The notes under the pieces: model-generated
Seen by the model: only the letters and a program-made list of their open reading frames with translations
The model's database searches: none
What the model was told of the DNA's origin: nothing
Part shown: piece by piece, positions 1 through 7,258 of the stretch
How positions within the stretch are numbered: the first letter of the stretch is position 1
Layout of the letters: the number at the start of each line of letters is the position of its first letter
Assembly: GCA_964586175.1 (NCBI GenBank)
Contig: CAZPGL010000034.1
Coordinates: 1 to 21,509 of the forward strand
Length of the DNA: 21,509 nt
Direction: 5' to 3'
DNA from: CAZPGL01 sp964586175
Lineage (GTDB): Bacteria; Actinomycetota; Acidimicrobiia; Acidimicrobiales; MedAcidi-G1
Translations under genes and position numbers: made by a program

Positions 1-952
1 CAAGGAACACCCGGTCCGCATCGCCGAGCGGGCCGCCATGCTCGACCACGTCACCGACAACCGCTTCGAGTTCGGCACCGGACGGGGCGCCGGCAGCCAC
101 GAGCTGCGCACCTTCAACGTCATGGACCCCAGCGAGACCAAGGCCCAGTGGGATGAGGTCATCCGCGAGATTCCCCGCATGTGGGAACAGAAGGACTACG
201 ACTTCGACGGCGAGTTCTTCACCGTGCCCACCCCGCACAACATCCTCCCCAAGCCCTACGGCCCCGGGCACCCGCCGATCTGGGTGGCGTGCGGCAACCC
301 CCCCACGTTCGCCAAGGCCGGTTCGCTCGGCATCGGCGCCATCGCCTTCAACTTCGAGCCCATCCACAACCTGAAGGGGCGGGTCGAGGCCTACAAGGAG
401 GCAATCCAGGATCCGGTCGAGCAGATCGGCCAGTTCAAGAACGACAACGTCATGATGACCAACTCGTGCCTCTGCCTCGAGGACCGCGAGGAGGCCCGGG
501 CCATCGCCAAGTCCTCGGGCCGCGGCTACCTGGTGTCGATGGTCAACCTCTACCACGACACCATGCCGCCCAACCCCAACATCCCGACCTGGCCGGCGGC
601 CGTGCCCGAGTTTGAGATGACCGATGAGCTGCTCGACGAACTCATCGCCGGCGGCTACCTGCTGTGCGGCAACCCGGAGGAGGTCTGCGAGCAGGTGGCC
701 CGCTACCAGGAGGTCGGCTGCGACCAGGTGGTGTTCGGTCTTCCCGTCGAGGGCATGAGCCACGAACAGCACCTCGAGATGATCGAGCTCTTCGGTGACC
801 GGGTGATCCCCGAGTACGACCGGGACCGCACCCACTCGACCGACCGGTATCGGGCGACCGCCCAGCGCCGGTTCCCGGACTTCCAGTACCCGGTGCCCGA
901 GGGCATCGACGTCGACGTCCTCCCGACCTCGGCCATCCTCCCCGCCTCGTAG
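1..952 (+). CDS. LLM-class flavin-dependent oxidoreductase (5' end outside window)
   Basis: This is the C-terminal part of a luciferase-like (bacterial luciferase fold) monooxygenase or F420/FMN-dependent oxidoreductase. The frame is open from base 2 and begins KEHPVRIAERAAMLDHVT, followed by the FGTGRGAG segment typical of this fold. The first in-window ATG (38) is therefore internal and the true start lies upstream. Further family-like segments are the PKPYGPGHPPIWVACGNP strand and a C-terminal CGNPEEVCEQVARYQEVGCDQVVFG barrel segment, which normally forms the last part of the TIM-like barrel. The cofactor (FMN or F420) and substrate cannot be told from sequence alone. The stop is TAG at 950-952. 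A TetR gene follows after 10 bp on the same strand, so the two may be co-transcribed and functionally linked. Confidence 0.85.
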   Translation, partial: KEHPVRIAERAAMLDHVTDNRFEFGTGRGAGSHELRTFNVMDPSETKAQWDEVIREIPRMWEQKDYDFDGEFFTVPTPHNILPKPYGPGHPPIWVACGNPPTFAKAGSLGIGAIAFNFEPIHNLKGRVEAYKEAIQDPVEQIGQFKNDNVMMTNSCLCLEDREEARAIAKSSGRGYLVSMVNLYHDTMPPNPNIPTWPAAVPEFEMTDELLDELIAGGYLLCGNPEEVCEQVARYQEVGCDQVVFGLPVEGMSHEQHLEMIELFGDRVIPEYDRDRTHSTDRYRATAQRRFPDFQYPVPEGIDVDVLPTSAILPAS

Positions 953-962
953 GACCCGGGGC

Positions 963-1601
963 ATGCCCCGAGACAGCACCGCCACCCGGGCCCGACTCCT
1001 CGCCGAGGCCGAGCGGCTCTTCGCCGACCAGGGCATCTGGCAGGCGTCGATCGGCGGCATCGTGGCCGCCGCCGGGCAGCGCAACTCGTCGGCCCTGACG
1101 TACCACTTCGGGTCGCGGGAAGGTGCGCTGGACCGCATTCTGGCCGAGCATGGCGCGCCGATCGACGCCCATCGAGGCCGGCTGCTGGCCGACCTGGGCG
1201 CGTCGTTGGCCGACACCACCATCCCGGCGATCCTCGACGCCCTGGTGCGGCCCATGACCGCCCACCTCGACGGTGAACGGGGCCGCCGGTACGTGCGCAT
1301 CGTGGCCCAGCTGTCGGCCCGGTTCCCGACGTGGCGCCAGGACGCGACCACCCTCGACCAGCCCGAACTGGTGCGGGCCCTCGACGTGCTGGCCCTCCGG
1401 CCCGCCGACCTCGACCCGGCGATCCGCAGTGAACGGCTGGTGGCCATGATGCAGCTCATGACCTCGTCGCTGGCTGAGCGGGCCCGTCTGATCGACGAGG
1501 GTGCCCCGCCTCGCCTCGACGACCGGGCCTACGAGGTGAACCTGACCGACATGCTCACCGGCGTGTTGACCGCCCCGGTGAGCGTGCCCGACCCCTGCTG
1601 A
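963..1601 (+). CDS. TetR/AcrR family transcriptional regulator
   Basis: A 212-aa protein with an N-terminal TetR-type helix-turn-helix. The region from about residue 6 (TRARLLAEAERLFADQG) to about residue 60 carries the family pattern, including TYHFGSREGALDRIL, which matches the conserved 'YYHF..KE.L...' end of the HTH. The rest is a helical ligand-binding and dimerisation domain with no recognisable ligand signature. Total length is normal for TetR. The ATG at 963 is 10 bp after the oxidoreductase stop and just upstream of the HTH, so it is the likely start. Repressors of this family often control adjacent enzymes, so the upstream flavin oxidoreductase is the natural target; this is inference from position only. 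Confidence 0.88.
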   Translation: MPRDSTATRARLLAEAERLFADQGIWQASIGGIVAAAGQRNSSALTYHFGSREGALDRILAEHGAPIDAHRGRLLADLGASLADTTIPAILDALVRPMTAHLDGERGRRYVRIVAQLSARFPTWRQDATTLDQPELVRALDVLALRPADLDPAIRSERLVAMMQLMTSSLAERARLIDEGAPPRLDDRAYEVNLTDMLTGVLTAPVSVPDPC

Positions 1602-1604
1602 CGG

Positions 1605-1610
1605 TACGGT
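1605..1610 (+). promoter_or_regulatory. Putative leaderless -10 element (TACGGT) for the histidine phosphatase
   Basis: TACGGT fits TANNNT and lies 8 nt before the GTG start at 1619. No Shine-Dalgarno is visible between them. This would put the transcription start at or next to the start codon, as in leaderless actinobacterial mRNAs. No clear -35 is seen. Confidence 0.4.
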
Positions 1611-1618
1611 CCCCGCCC

Positions 1619-2311
1619 GTGCACGTCCTCCTCATCCGCCACGGCCGCCCCGAGACCGTCGTCGACGCCCCGGGCATCGCCGACCCGGGCCTGGCCGACC
1701 TGGGGCGGTGGCAATCCGCCCGGCTGGGCGACTGGCTGGCCTGTGAAGGCATTGACCACGTGGTGACCAGCCCGAAGCGGCGGGCCATCGAGACCATCCA
1801 GCCGGTGTGTACGGCACTCGGGCTGACCAACCAGGTGATCGACGACCTCGACGAGATCGACCGGAGAGGCCGCACCTACTACCCCACCGAACTGCTCCCC
1901 ACCGAAGGGGCGGCGCTCTGGGAGAAGGTCATGGCCGGCGAGTGGGACGAGATCGGGTGGGACAGCCCGGAGGTGTTCAACGCCCGGGTGTTGGCCGCCT
2001 GGGACGCCCTGATCCGCAACCCGCCGGGCGAACGGGTGGCCGTGGCCTGCCACGGCGGCACAATTCGGTCGATCCTGGCCTCCATCGCCGGTAACCCGTC
2101 AGCCGGGTTCAAGATCGACTACGCCTCGATCAGCCGGGTCGACGTGGCACCGGCCACCGACGACCATCCCGAGCCGTTCTGCCAGATCACGTCCGTGAAC
2201 GAGACGGGGCACTTCGACGGCACCCGCACTGAGGCCGTGGGCCCCATGCGCGACGGCCGCGTGGTCCAGTGGCCCCGCCGCCGACGCCCCCTGACCGCCC
2301 CGACGGACTGA
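1619..2311 (+). CDS. Histidine phosphatase family protein (phosphoglycerate mutase-like)
   Basis: A 230-aa protein of the histidine phosphatase (branch 1) superfamily. The N-terminal RHG motif (R7-H8-G9 in MHVLLIRHGR) carries the phospho-accepting histidine. TSPKRRAIET (about 50-59) supplies the conserved arginine, and the second catalytic histidine is H145 in VACHGGTIRSIL. These residues support phosphomonoester hydrolysis or mutase chemistry; the substrate cannot be predicted. The GTG start is chosen because it places the RHG motif at the usual position near the N-terminus and because a -10-like hexamer lies 8 nt upstream. The gene is 17 bp downstream of the TetR stop on the same strand and convergent with the sulfatase. 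Confidence 0.88.
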   Translation: MHVLLIRHGRPETVVDAPGIADPGLADLGRWQSARLGDWLACEGIDHVVTSPKRRAIETIQPVCTALGLTNQVIDDLDEIDRRGRTYYPTELLPTEGAALWEKVMAGEWDEIGWDSPEVFNARVLAAWDALIRNPPGERVAVACHGGTIRSILASIAGNPSAGFKIDYASISRVDVAPATDDHPEPFCQITSVNETGHFDGTRTEAVGPMRDGRVVQWPRRRRPLTAPTD

Positions 2312-2328
2312 CCGGTCAGCCCCCGTCG
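2301..2328. terminator. Bidirectional hairpin spanning two convergent stop codons
   Basis: The perfect 12-bp palindrome CTGACCGGTCAG (2308-2319) contains the TGA of the histidine phosphatase (2309-2311) and, on the other strand, the TGA of the sulfatase (2316-2318). Outer arms CGACGG (2301-2306) and CCGTCG (2323-2328) can extend the stem around a small internal loop. There is no T tract, so it is not a canonical intrinsic terminator. It may still stabilise or terminate both converging transcripts. Confidence 0.4.
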
Positions 2329-3779
2329 TCCCACGCCGGGAGGTCGGGGAACCGGGGGTCCTTGTCCCACGGGATGACGTCGCTGGTTTCGACCAGCCAG
2401 GCCAGCAGGCGTTCCTTCATTCCGGCCACCACCGCGGCGACGTCGTCGCCGCCGGCCCGGTCGGTCGCCAGCAGGTTCGTGGTCTCGGCGGGATCGGCAA
2501 CCCGGTCGTAGAGCTCGTCGCCCTCTCGACTGCGGAACACGTAGGTCCACTCGGCGGTCCGGACGCATTCGGCCTTGGCCACCAGGTCGGGGTGGTCGTG
2601 CTGGATCTCGGCCTTGTGGCGGTAGATCCACGCGGCCGTCTCCAGCAGCGGCTCGTCGGCCGGGTTGAAGCCTCCCTCGCAGAACACGGCATCGCGGTGG
2701 TCGGCCTCGGGGTCGGCGAACAGCCCGGTCAGGCTGCGCCCGAAGTGGGTGTGGGCCGCCTCGACCCCGGCCAGCTCCAGGCACGTGGGTGCCAGGTCGA
2801 CCATCTCGACGCCGCCGAACACCACCTTGTGCTCCCCCACGCCCGGTCCGGCGGCGATCAACGGGTTGCGGACCAGGCTGGGGTCGAGGCCCGACGGCCA
2901 CTTCTCGACCAGGCGGTAGTCGCCCAGGTACTCCCCGTGGTCGGTGAAGAAGAAGGTGACCGTGCGGTCGCCGTGACCGGACGCGTCCACCGCGGCCAGC
3001 AGACGGCCGAGCTGGTCGTCGACGCGGCTGACCATGCCGTGGTAGGTGGCGGTGATCTCCCGCAGGTGGTCGTCGGTCAGGTCGTGCCACCCGTACCGGC
3101 GCCGGCACTCATCCATGAAACCCGGCTTGCCCAGGCCGGCCTCGACCGACAGCGGCAACGGCATGTCGCCCCGGCTGTGCATCGAGAACCACGGTTCTTC
3201 GACCATGAACGGCGGATGGGGGGCCAACAACGGCACCCACAGGGCCCACGGGCGATCGCCGGCGCGTTCATCCAGCCAACGGATCGCCGTGCGCACCGCG
3301 GCCTCGTCGGCGTCGAGCCGGGGGCCGTCGCCCTGAGACCCGAACCAGAAGCCCCGGTACAGCGGATGGTCCGGCTCGACGTTGGCCCGCATGTCGGCCC
3401 ATCCGACCTCGGGGGGCACGAGGAAGCCGCAGTGGTCGGTGGAGGCCTCGGTCACGCCAGGGGCGAAAACGTCCCCCCGTCGACCGGCCATCACGACCTC
3501 GTAGCCGGCGTCCTTCAGGTACCGCAGCAGATTCGGTTCGTGGGGTTGGAGCAGATGGTCGAGGGTGCGGTGCCCGGCGGTGTGCGGGTACCAGCCGGTC
3601 ATCATCGACACCCGGCTGGGGCCACACACCGAGTGCTGGGACCACGCCGAATGGAACCTGGTGCCCCGCCGGGCCAGAGCGTCGATGTTCGGCGTCGAGG
3701 CGACCGGGTTGCCGAAACAGCCCACGGCGTCGGCCCGCAGCTGGTCGGGCATGAACAGCAGCAGGTTGGGCCGGGCCAT
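2316..3779 (-). CDS. Type I sulfatase (alkaline-phosphatase superfamily hydrolase)
   Basis: A 487-aa arylsulfatase-family protein. The sulfatase signature CxPSR is present as C52-G-P-S-R56 (VCGPSRVSMMTG); C52 would be converted to formylglycine by a separate maturation enzyme that is not in this window. Metal ligands are suggested by D12 (MPDQLRAD) and by D280-H281 in FFFTDHGEYLGD. The DQLRAD N-terminus and DHGEYLGD element resemble choline-sulfatase and phosphonate-monoester-hydrolase-like members, so the substrate could be a sulfate ester or another charged ester. No signal peptide is visible, which suggests a cytoplasmic enzyme. The gene starts 34 bp after the hydroxyacid dehydrogenase stop on the same strand but has its own -10-like element. 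Confidence 0.9.
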   Translation of the reverse strand: MARPNLLLFMPDQLRADAVGCFGNPVASTPNIDALARRGTRFHSAWSQHSVCGPSRVSMMTGWYPHTAGHRTLDHLLQPHEPNLLRYLKDAGYEVVMAGRRGDVFAPGVTEASTDHCGFLVPPEVGWADMRANVEPDHPLYRGFWFGSQGDGPRLDADEAAVRTAIRWLDERAGDRPWALWVPLLAPHPPFMVEEPWFSMHSRGDMPLPLSVEAGLGKPGFMDECRRRYGWHDLTDDHLREITATYHGMVSRVDDQLGRLLAAVDASGHGDRTVTFFFTDHGEYLGDYRLVEKWPSGLDPSLVRNPLIAAGPGVGEHKVVFGGVEMVDLAPTCLELAGVEAAHTHFGRSLTGLFADPEADHRDAVFCEGGFNPADEPLLETAAWIYRHKAEIQHDHPDLVAKAECVRTAEWTYVFRSREGDELYDRVADPAETTNLLATDRAGGDDVAAVVAGMKERLLAWLVETSDVIPWDKDPRFPDLPAWDDGG

Positions 3780-3787
3780 GGACGCCG

Positions 3788-3793
3788 ATGGTA
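3788..3793 (-). promoter_or_regulatory. Putative leaderless -10 element (TACCAT) for the sulfatase
   Basis: On the minus strand TACCAT lies 8 nt before the ATG at 3779, with no Shine-Dalgarno between. It fits the leaderless arrangement seen at several genes here and would allow the sulfatase to be transcribed separately from the gene just upstream. Confidence 0.4.
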
Positions 3794-3813
3794 GGGCCGC
3801 CGAGCCCCGGAGA

Positions 3814-5028
3814 TCAGGGCCGGAGCTCGACCATCTCGGGGGTGAGGTCGGCCACCGCCGCCGCGCCGACCAGGGCCAGGGTGCGTTCGGTGCCGTCGCG
3901 CAGCAGGCCCAGCATGTGGTCGACCCCGGGCTCGCCGGCCGCCCCGAGGGCGTACAGGTGCGGTCGCCCGGCCATGACGGCGTCGGCGCCGAGGGCGCAG
4001 GCCTTCACGATGTCGCTGCCCCGCCGCACCCCACCGTCGACGATGATCTCGATCCGGCCACCGACCTCGGCAACCACCTCGGGCAACAACTCGAGCGGGG
4101 TGGGGGCGGTGTCGAGCTGGCGGCCCCCGTGGTTGGACAGGGCGATGGCCGCCACCCCGGCGTCGACGGCCAGTCGGGCGTCGGCGGCGGTCTGGACGCC
4201 CTTCAACACGATGGGGCCGTCCCAGATGGACTGCAGCCACTCGACGTCCCGCCACGACAGCCCCGGGTCGAACTGGGCGGCGGAGAACTCGGCTAGGGAT
4301 ACGGCGCTGCTGCCGTCGGCGGCATCGCTCCCCACGGCACTCGAAAACCGAATGGGTTCGCCACGCAGCAGACGCAGCGTCCACCCCGGGTGGCGGAGAC
4401 CGTCGAACAGGGTGCCCGGTCCGATGGATGGCGGCAGGGTGAACCCCCGGCGGACGTCGCGTTCCCGGCGGCCCAACACCGCGGTGTCGACGGTGAGGAC
4501 CAAGGCCTCGAAGCCGTGTTCAGCGGCCCGCCGCACCAGCGAGGCGATGTGCTCGCGATCGCGCCACACGTACACCTGGAACCAGAGTCGGGCGTCGGAC
4601 CCGGCCACCGCGGCGCACTCCTCGATGGAACGGGTACCCATGGTCGACAGGGTGAACGGCACCCCGGCCCGGCCGGCGGCCCGCACCACGGCCAACTCAC
4701 CGGCCGGATGGGCGATACGGGTGAACCCGGTGGGGGCCAGCACCAGCGGCAGGGCCGTCGGTCGGCCCAACAGCGTGGTCGAGGTGTCGACGGTCTCGGT
4801 ACCGCGCAACACCCGGGGCCGGAACCGGGCCCGCCGGAACGCCTCGGTGTTGGCCCCGAGGGTGATCTCGTCGTCGGCCCCGCCGTCGATGTAGTCGAAC
4901 ACCCCGCCGGGCAGGCGCCGCCGGGCCAGACGCCGCAGATCGTCGATCGAGGCGACGGTGCGTAGACGGCGGTTGGCCCGGTCCGTTTCGAAGCGCCGTA
5001 GGCGGATGAGACCCCGCAACCCGGCCAT
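3814..5028 (-). CDS. FMN-dependent alpha-hydroxyacid dehydrogenase/oxidase (LldD/glycolate oxidase family)
   Basis: A 404-aa TIM-barrel flavoenzyme that would oxidise an L-2-hydroxyacid such as lactate or glycolate to the 2-oxoacid. Key family residues are visible: Y46 (FDYIDGGADDE), Y153 (QVYVW), D181 and R188 (TVDTAVLGRRE), K276 (LKGV), and H300 and R303 in SNHGGRQLD, the catalytic histidine and carboxylate-binding arginine. The FMN-phosphate region VDGGVRRGSDIVKACALGADAV follows. The frame can be extended to an ATG at 5085. I prefer the ATG at 5028 because its A is the last base of the upstream gene's TGA (TGATG), which implies translational coupling, and because it gives a normal length. 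Substrate specificity is undetermined. Confidence 0.9.
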   Translation of the reverse strand: MAGLRGLIRLRRFETDRANRRLRTVASIDDLRRLARRRLPGGVFDYIDGGADDEITLGANTEAFRRARFRPRVLRGTETVDTSTTLLGRPTALPLVLAPTGFTRIAHPAGELAVVRAAGRAGVPFTLSTMGTRSIEECAAVAGSDARLWFQVYVWRDREHIASLVRRAAEHGFEALVLTVDTAVLGRRERDVRRGFTLPPSIGPGTLFDGLRHPGWTLRLLRGEPIRFSSAVGSDAADGSSAVSLAEFSAAQFDPGLSWRDVEWLQSIWDGPIVLKGVQTAADARLAVDAGVAAIALSNHGGRQLDTAPTPLELLPEVVAEVGGRIEIIVDGGVRRGSDIVKACALGADAVMAGRPHLYALGAAGEPGVDHMLGLLRDGTERTLALVGAAAVADLTPEMVELRP

Positions 5029-5291
5029 CAGCCGCCCTGCTCGCTGGCCCGCTTCCGCTCGTAGAGGTCCTTGCACGTCGGACACACCGGGTAGCGGTCC
5101 GGGTTGCGGTTCGGCACCCAGACCTTGCCGCAGATTGCGATGACCGGTCTGCCGGTGACCGCCGACTCGACGATGTCGGCTTTGCGGGCGTAGTGGGAGA
5201 ACCGGTCGTGGTCGCCGTCGTCGAGGATGGGCTCGACGACCGTCTCGGTGGGCGTGACGGTCAGCGGCTCGGCCGGCGTCTGGGGAGCCAC
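5028..5291 (-). CDS. DUF3039 family small zinc-ribbon-like protein
   Basis: An 87-aa protein matching, from memory, the actinobacterial DUF3039 family. The conserved core runs from about residue 28 to 78: HDRFSHYARKADIVESAVTG, then RPVIAICGKVWVPNRNPDRY, then PVCPTCKDLYE. The CPTC pair plus the cysteine of ICGK, with a possible histidine, looks like a small metal-binding ribbon, but function is unknown in the family. The first 25 residues are a low-complexity acidic/proline tail. The GTG start is 2 nt after the rpiB stop, and the TGA overlaps the start of the hydroxyacid dehydrogenase gene, so it is sandwiched in a tightly coupled operon. Confidence 0.85.
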   Translation of the reverse strand: MAPQTPAEPLTVTPTETVVEPILDDGDHDRFSHYARKADIVESAVTGRPVIAICGKVWVPNRNPDRYPVCPTCKDLYERKRASEQGG

Positions 5292-5293
5292 GG

Positions 5294-5734
5294 TCAGGCG
5301 CCGAGGTCGTCGAGCTTGGCGACCCGGCCCTCGTGACGGCCGCCTTCGAACTCGGTGCCCAACCAGGCCCTCAGGGCCTCGAGGGCGACCTCGGCGCCGG
5401 TAAGCCGCTCCCCGAAGGCGATGACGTTGGCGTCGTTGTGGGCCTTGGCCAGCCGGGCCGAGGTGGCGTCGTGGACCGGCGCCGCCCGCACGCCGGCGAT
5501 CTTGTTGGCGGCCATGGCGATGCCCAGGCCCGAGCCGCAGACGAGGACGCCGGCTTCGGCGTCGTCGCCGGCCACCGCCCGGCCGACCGCTGCACCGAAG
5601 TCGGGGTAGTCGACGCGGTCGGTGGAGTGGGCGCCGAGGTCGACGACGTCGTGGCCGAGGGCGCGTAGCTCGTCGGCCAAGGTCTGCTTCAGGGTGAACC
5701 CGGCGTGGTCGCTGCCGACGGCGATGGTGGCCAT
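5294..5734 (-). CDS. rpiB: Ribose-5-phosphate isomerase B
   Basis: A 146-aa RpiB/LacAB-family sugar-phosphate isomerase that interconverts ribose-5-phosphate and ribulose-5-phosphate in the pentose phosphate pathway. Motifs: SDHAGF at 8-13, the VCGSGLGIAMAANKI active-site loop with C66, and the AHNDANV segment with H99. C66 corresponds to the catalytic cysteine of the E. coli-type enzyme rather than the cysteine-lacking mycobacterial type. The frame is open for 110 further codons upstream, but those overlap sua5. ATG 5734 is chosen because MATIAVGSDHAG is the canonical N-terminus and a TAGCAT hexamer lies 7 nt before it. It sits 10 bp after the sua5 stop. Confidence 0.95.
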   Translation of the reverse strand: MATIAVGSDHAGFTLKQTLADELRALGHDVVDLGAHSTDRVDYPDFGAAVGRAVAGDDAEAGVLVCGSGLGIAMAANKIAGVRAAPVHDATSARLAKAHNDANVIAFGERLTGAEVALEALRAWLGTEFEGGRHEGRVAKLDDLGA

Positions 5735-5741
5735 GGCGTCG

Positions 5742-5747
5742 ATGCTA
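5742..5747 (-). promoter_or_regulatory. Putative leaderless -10 element (TAGCAT) for rpiB
   Basis: On the minus strand TAGCAT ends 7 nt before the rpiB ATG at 5734, and its TAG is the sua5 stop codon (5747-5745). No Shine-Dalgarno precedes rpiB. The arrangement fits an internal leaderless promoter giving rpiB, the DUF3039 gene and the dehydrogenase independent expression. Confidence 0.45.
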
Positions 5748-6374
5748 GCCAGACACCGTGGCCACGCCGGCGGCGTTGACGGCCTCAACGGCGAGGGCGC
5801 CGAGGCGGAGCACCCGGGCCGGTTCGGACGTGCAGTCGATGACCGTCGACGGCACCCCGCCGCACGGCCCACCGTCGAGGACGACCAGCCCGTCACCGAG
5901 TTCGGCCGCCGCGGCCTCGGCGTCGGGCGGGGTGGGCCGACCGGTGCGGTTGGCCGACGTGGTCGCCAGCGGTCCGACCCGGGCGGCCAGGGCCCGAACC
6001 AGGTCGTGGTCGGGACACCGGATGCCGACGGTGTCACTGGTCGCGCCGAGGTGCAGATCGGCACCGGCCGCCCGTTCCACGACCACGGTGAGCGGCCCCG
6101 GCCACAAGGCGTCGAGGGCCTCGGGGAGCGTGCCGGGGGCGGCGAGGGCCCGGGCCTGGTCAGGGTCGGCGACCAGCACCGCCAGGAGCATGTCGGCCGG
6201 TCGTCCCTTGCGGATGAACAACTCGTCGACCGCGCCCCGGTCGGTCGGCAGGGCGGCCACCCCGTACACCGTGTCGGTGGGCAGCACGACCACCCGGCCG
6301 TCGAGCAGGGCCTCGGCGGCGATCCGCACCGCCTCGGCGGGGTGAGCGACGGCGTCGACGTGTTGCACCTTCAT
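5745..6374 (-). CDS. tsaC: L-threonylcarbamoyladenylate synthase (Sua5/YwlC/YrdC family)
   Basis: A 209-aa YrdC-domain protein. It makes threonylcarbamoyl-AMP from threonine, bicarbonate and ATP, the first step of t6A formation at position 37 of ANN-decoding tRNAs. Motifs: LPTDTVYGVAA (31-41), the KxR nucleotide-binding element K56-G-R58, WPGPLTVVVE (91-100), and TTSANRTGRPTP with S140 and N142. It is close to a YrdC domain alone, without the long Sua5 C-terminal domain. ATG 6374 is chosen because it overlaps the prmC stop (ATGA); the longer open frame to 6524 lies inside prmC. Its place after prmC matches the mycobacterial order (hemK, then sua5). It is also annotated as sua5 or ywlC. Confidence 0.93.
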   Translation of the reverse strand: MKVQHVDAVAHPAEAVRIAAEALLDGRVVVLPTDTVYGVAALPTDRGAVDELFIRKGRPADMLLAVLVADPDQARALAAPGTLPEALDALWPGPLTVVVERAAGADLHLGATSDTVGIRCPDHDLVRALAARVGPLATTSANRTGRPTPPDAEAAAAELGDGLVVLDGGPCGGVPSTVIDCTSEPARVLRLGALAVEAVNAAGVATVSG

Positions 6375-7258
6375 CCCACCCGGGCGATCAGTGCGCGATG
6401 GCGGCCGGTCAGGTCGTGCCGGACGGCCACATCGACGTAGCCGGCGTCGTCGGCCCGGTTCGCCATCGGCGCCGCCTGGTCGGGCGACAGCTCGAGCACC
6501 AGGGCACCACCGGGCGCCAGCCATACCGGAGCCTCATCGATGAGTAGCCGGAGGTCGTCGCCGCCATCGGGGCCTGACCGGAGGGCACCCGGGGGCTCCC
6601 ATGCCGCCACCTCGGCCGGCAGGTCCTCGCCGTCGCCGACGTAGGGCGGGTTGGAGACGACGACCCCCAACCGGCCGGCCAGATCAGCGGGCAGGGCATC
6701 GAACCAGCAGCCTTCCGCCATCGTCACCCTCGCCGCCGGTCGTCCCACCCCGGCCAGGTTGGCCCGGGCCACCGCGAGGGCTTCGGCCGACCGGTCGGTG
6801 CACCACACGCTGGTGTCGACCCGTTCGACGGCGACGGCCAGGCCAATGGCCCCCGAGCCGGTGCCGAGGTCGGCGACCAGCACCGGCCCGTCAAACCCAC
6901 CGGCCAGTCGGTCGACCTCGTCGATGGCGAACCCGGCGACGACCTCGGTCTCCGGGCGGGGGATGAGGACCCGGTGGTCGACCATGAGGTCAAGGCCGCG
7001 GAACGGCCAGTGCCCGAGCACGTACTGGAGGGGCTCACCGGCCAGGCGGCGGGCGACCAGGCGGTCGTGGGCGGCCATGCCCCGTTCGGTGACGAGGGTG
7101 TCGAGACCGGCGTCGACCCCGGCCACCTCTTCAACGATCCAGCGGGCCTCGGCTGCCGGCAGCCCGACGGCGCTCAGCCGGGCGGTGGTGTCGGCCAGCA
7201 CCTCCCGCCAGGCCACGGTGCCGTCGGCGGATCCCGGCTCGCCCTCTGGATCGGCCAT
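6371..7258 (-). CDS. prmC: Peptide chain release factor N5-glutamine methyltransferase
   Basis: A 295-aa PrmC/HemK methyltransferase that methylates the glutamine of the GGQ loop of release factors using S-adenosylmethionine. The N-terminal helical domain carries GEPLQYVLG (74-82) and FRGLDLMVDHRVLIPRPETE (86-105). The Rossmann domain has DLGTGSG (130-136) and the catalytic NPPY at 203-206. The ATG at 7258 overlaps the prfA TGA as TGATG; a GTG one codon upstream is possible but less attractive. Its substrate, release factor 1, is the product of the gene immediately upstream, so enzyme and target are translationally coupled. Confidence 0.95.
   Translation of the reverse strand: MADPEGEPGSADGTVAWREVLADTTARLSAVGLPAAEARWIVEEVAGVDAGLDTLVTERGMAAHDRLVARRLAGEPLQYVLGHWPFRGLDLMVDHRVLIPRPETEVVAGFAIDEVDRLAGGFDGPVLVADLGTGSGAIGLAVAVERVDTSVWCTDRSAEALAVARANLAGVGRPAARVTMAEGCWFDALPADLAGRLGVVVSNPPYVGDGEDLPAEVAAWEPPGALRSGPDGGDDLRLLIDEAPVWLAPGGALVLELSPDQAAPMANRADDAGYVDVAVRHDLTGRHRALIARVG

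Noticed and set aside
2592..3794. A 400-codon plus-strand frame opposite the sulfatase, and similar long antisense frames opposite lysA, prfA and the M24 gene
   Set aside because: High-GC codon bias opens antisense frames; none shows a recognisable motif, while the opposite strand carries complete known families.
5029..5085. ATG 5085 as the start of the hydroxyacid dehydrogenase
   Set aside because: It would overlap the DUF3039 gene by 58 bases; the TGATG junction at 5030-5026 and normal family length favour 5028.
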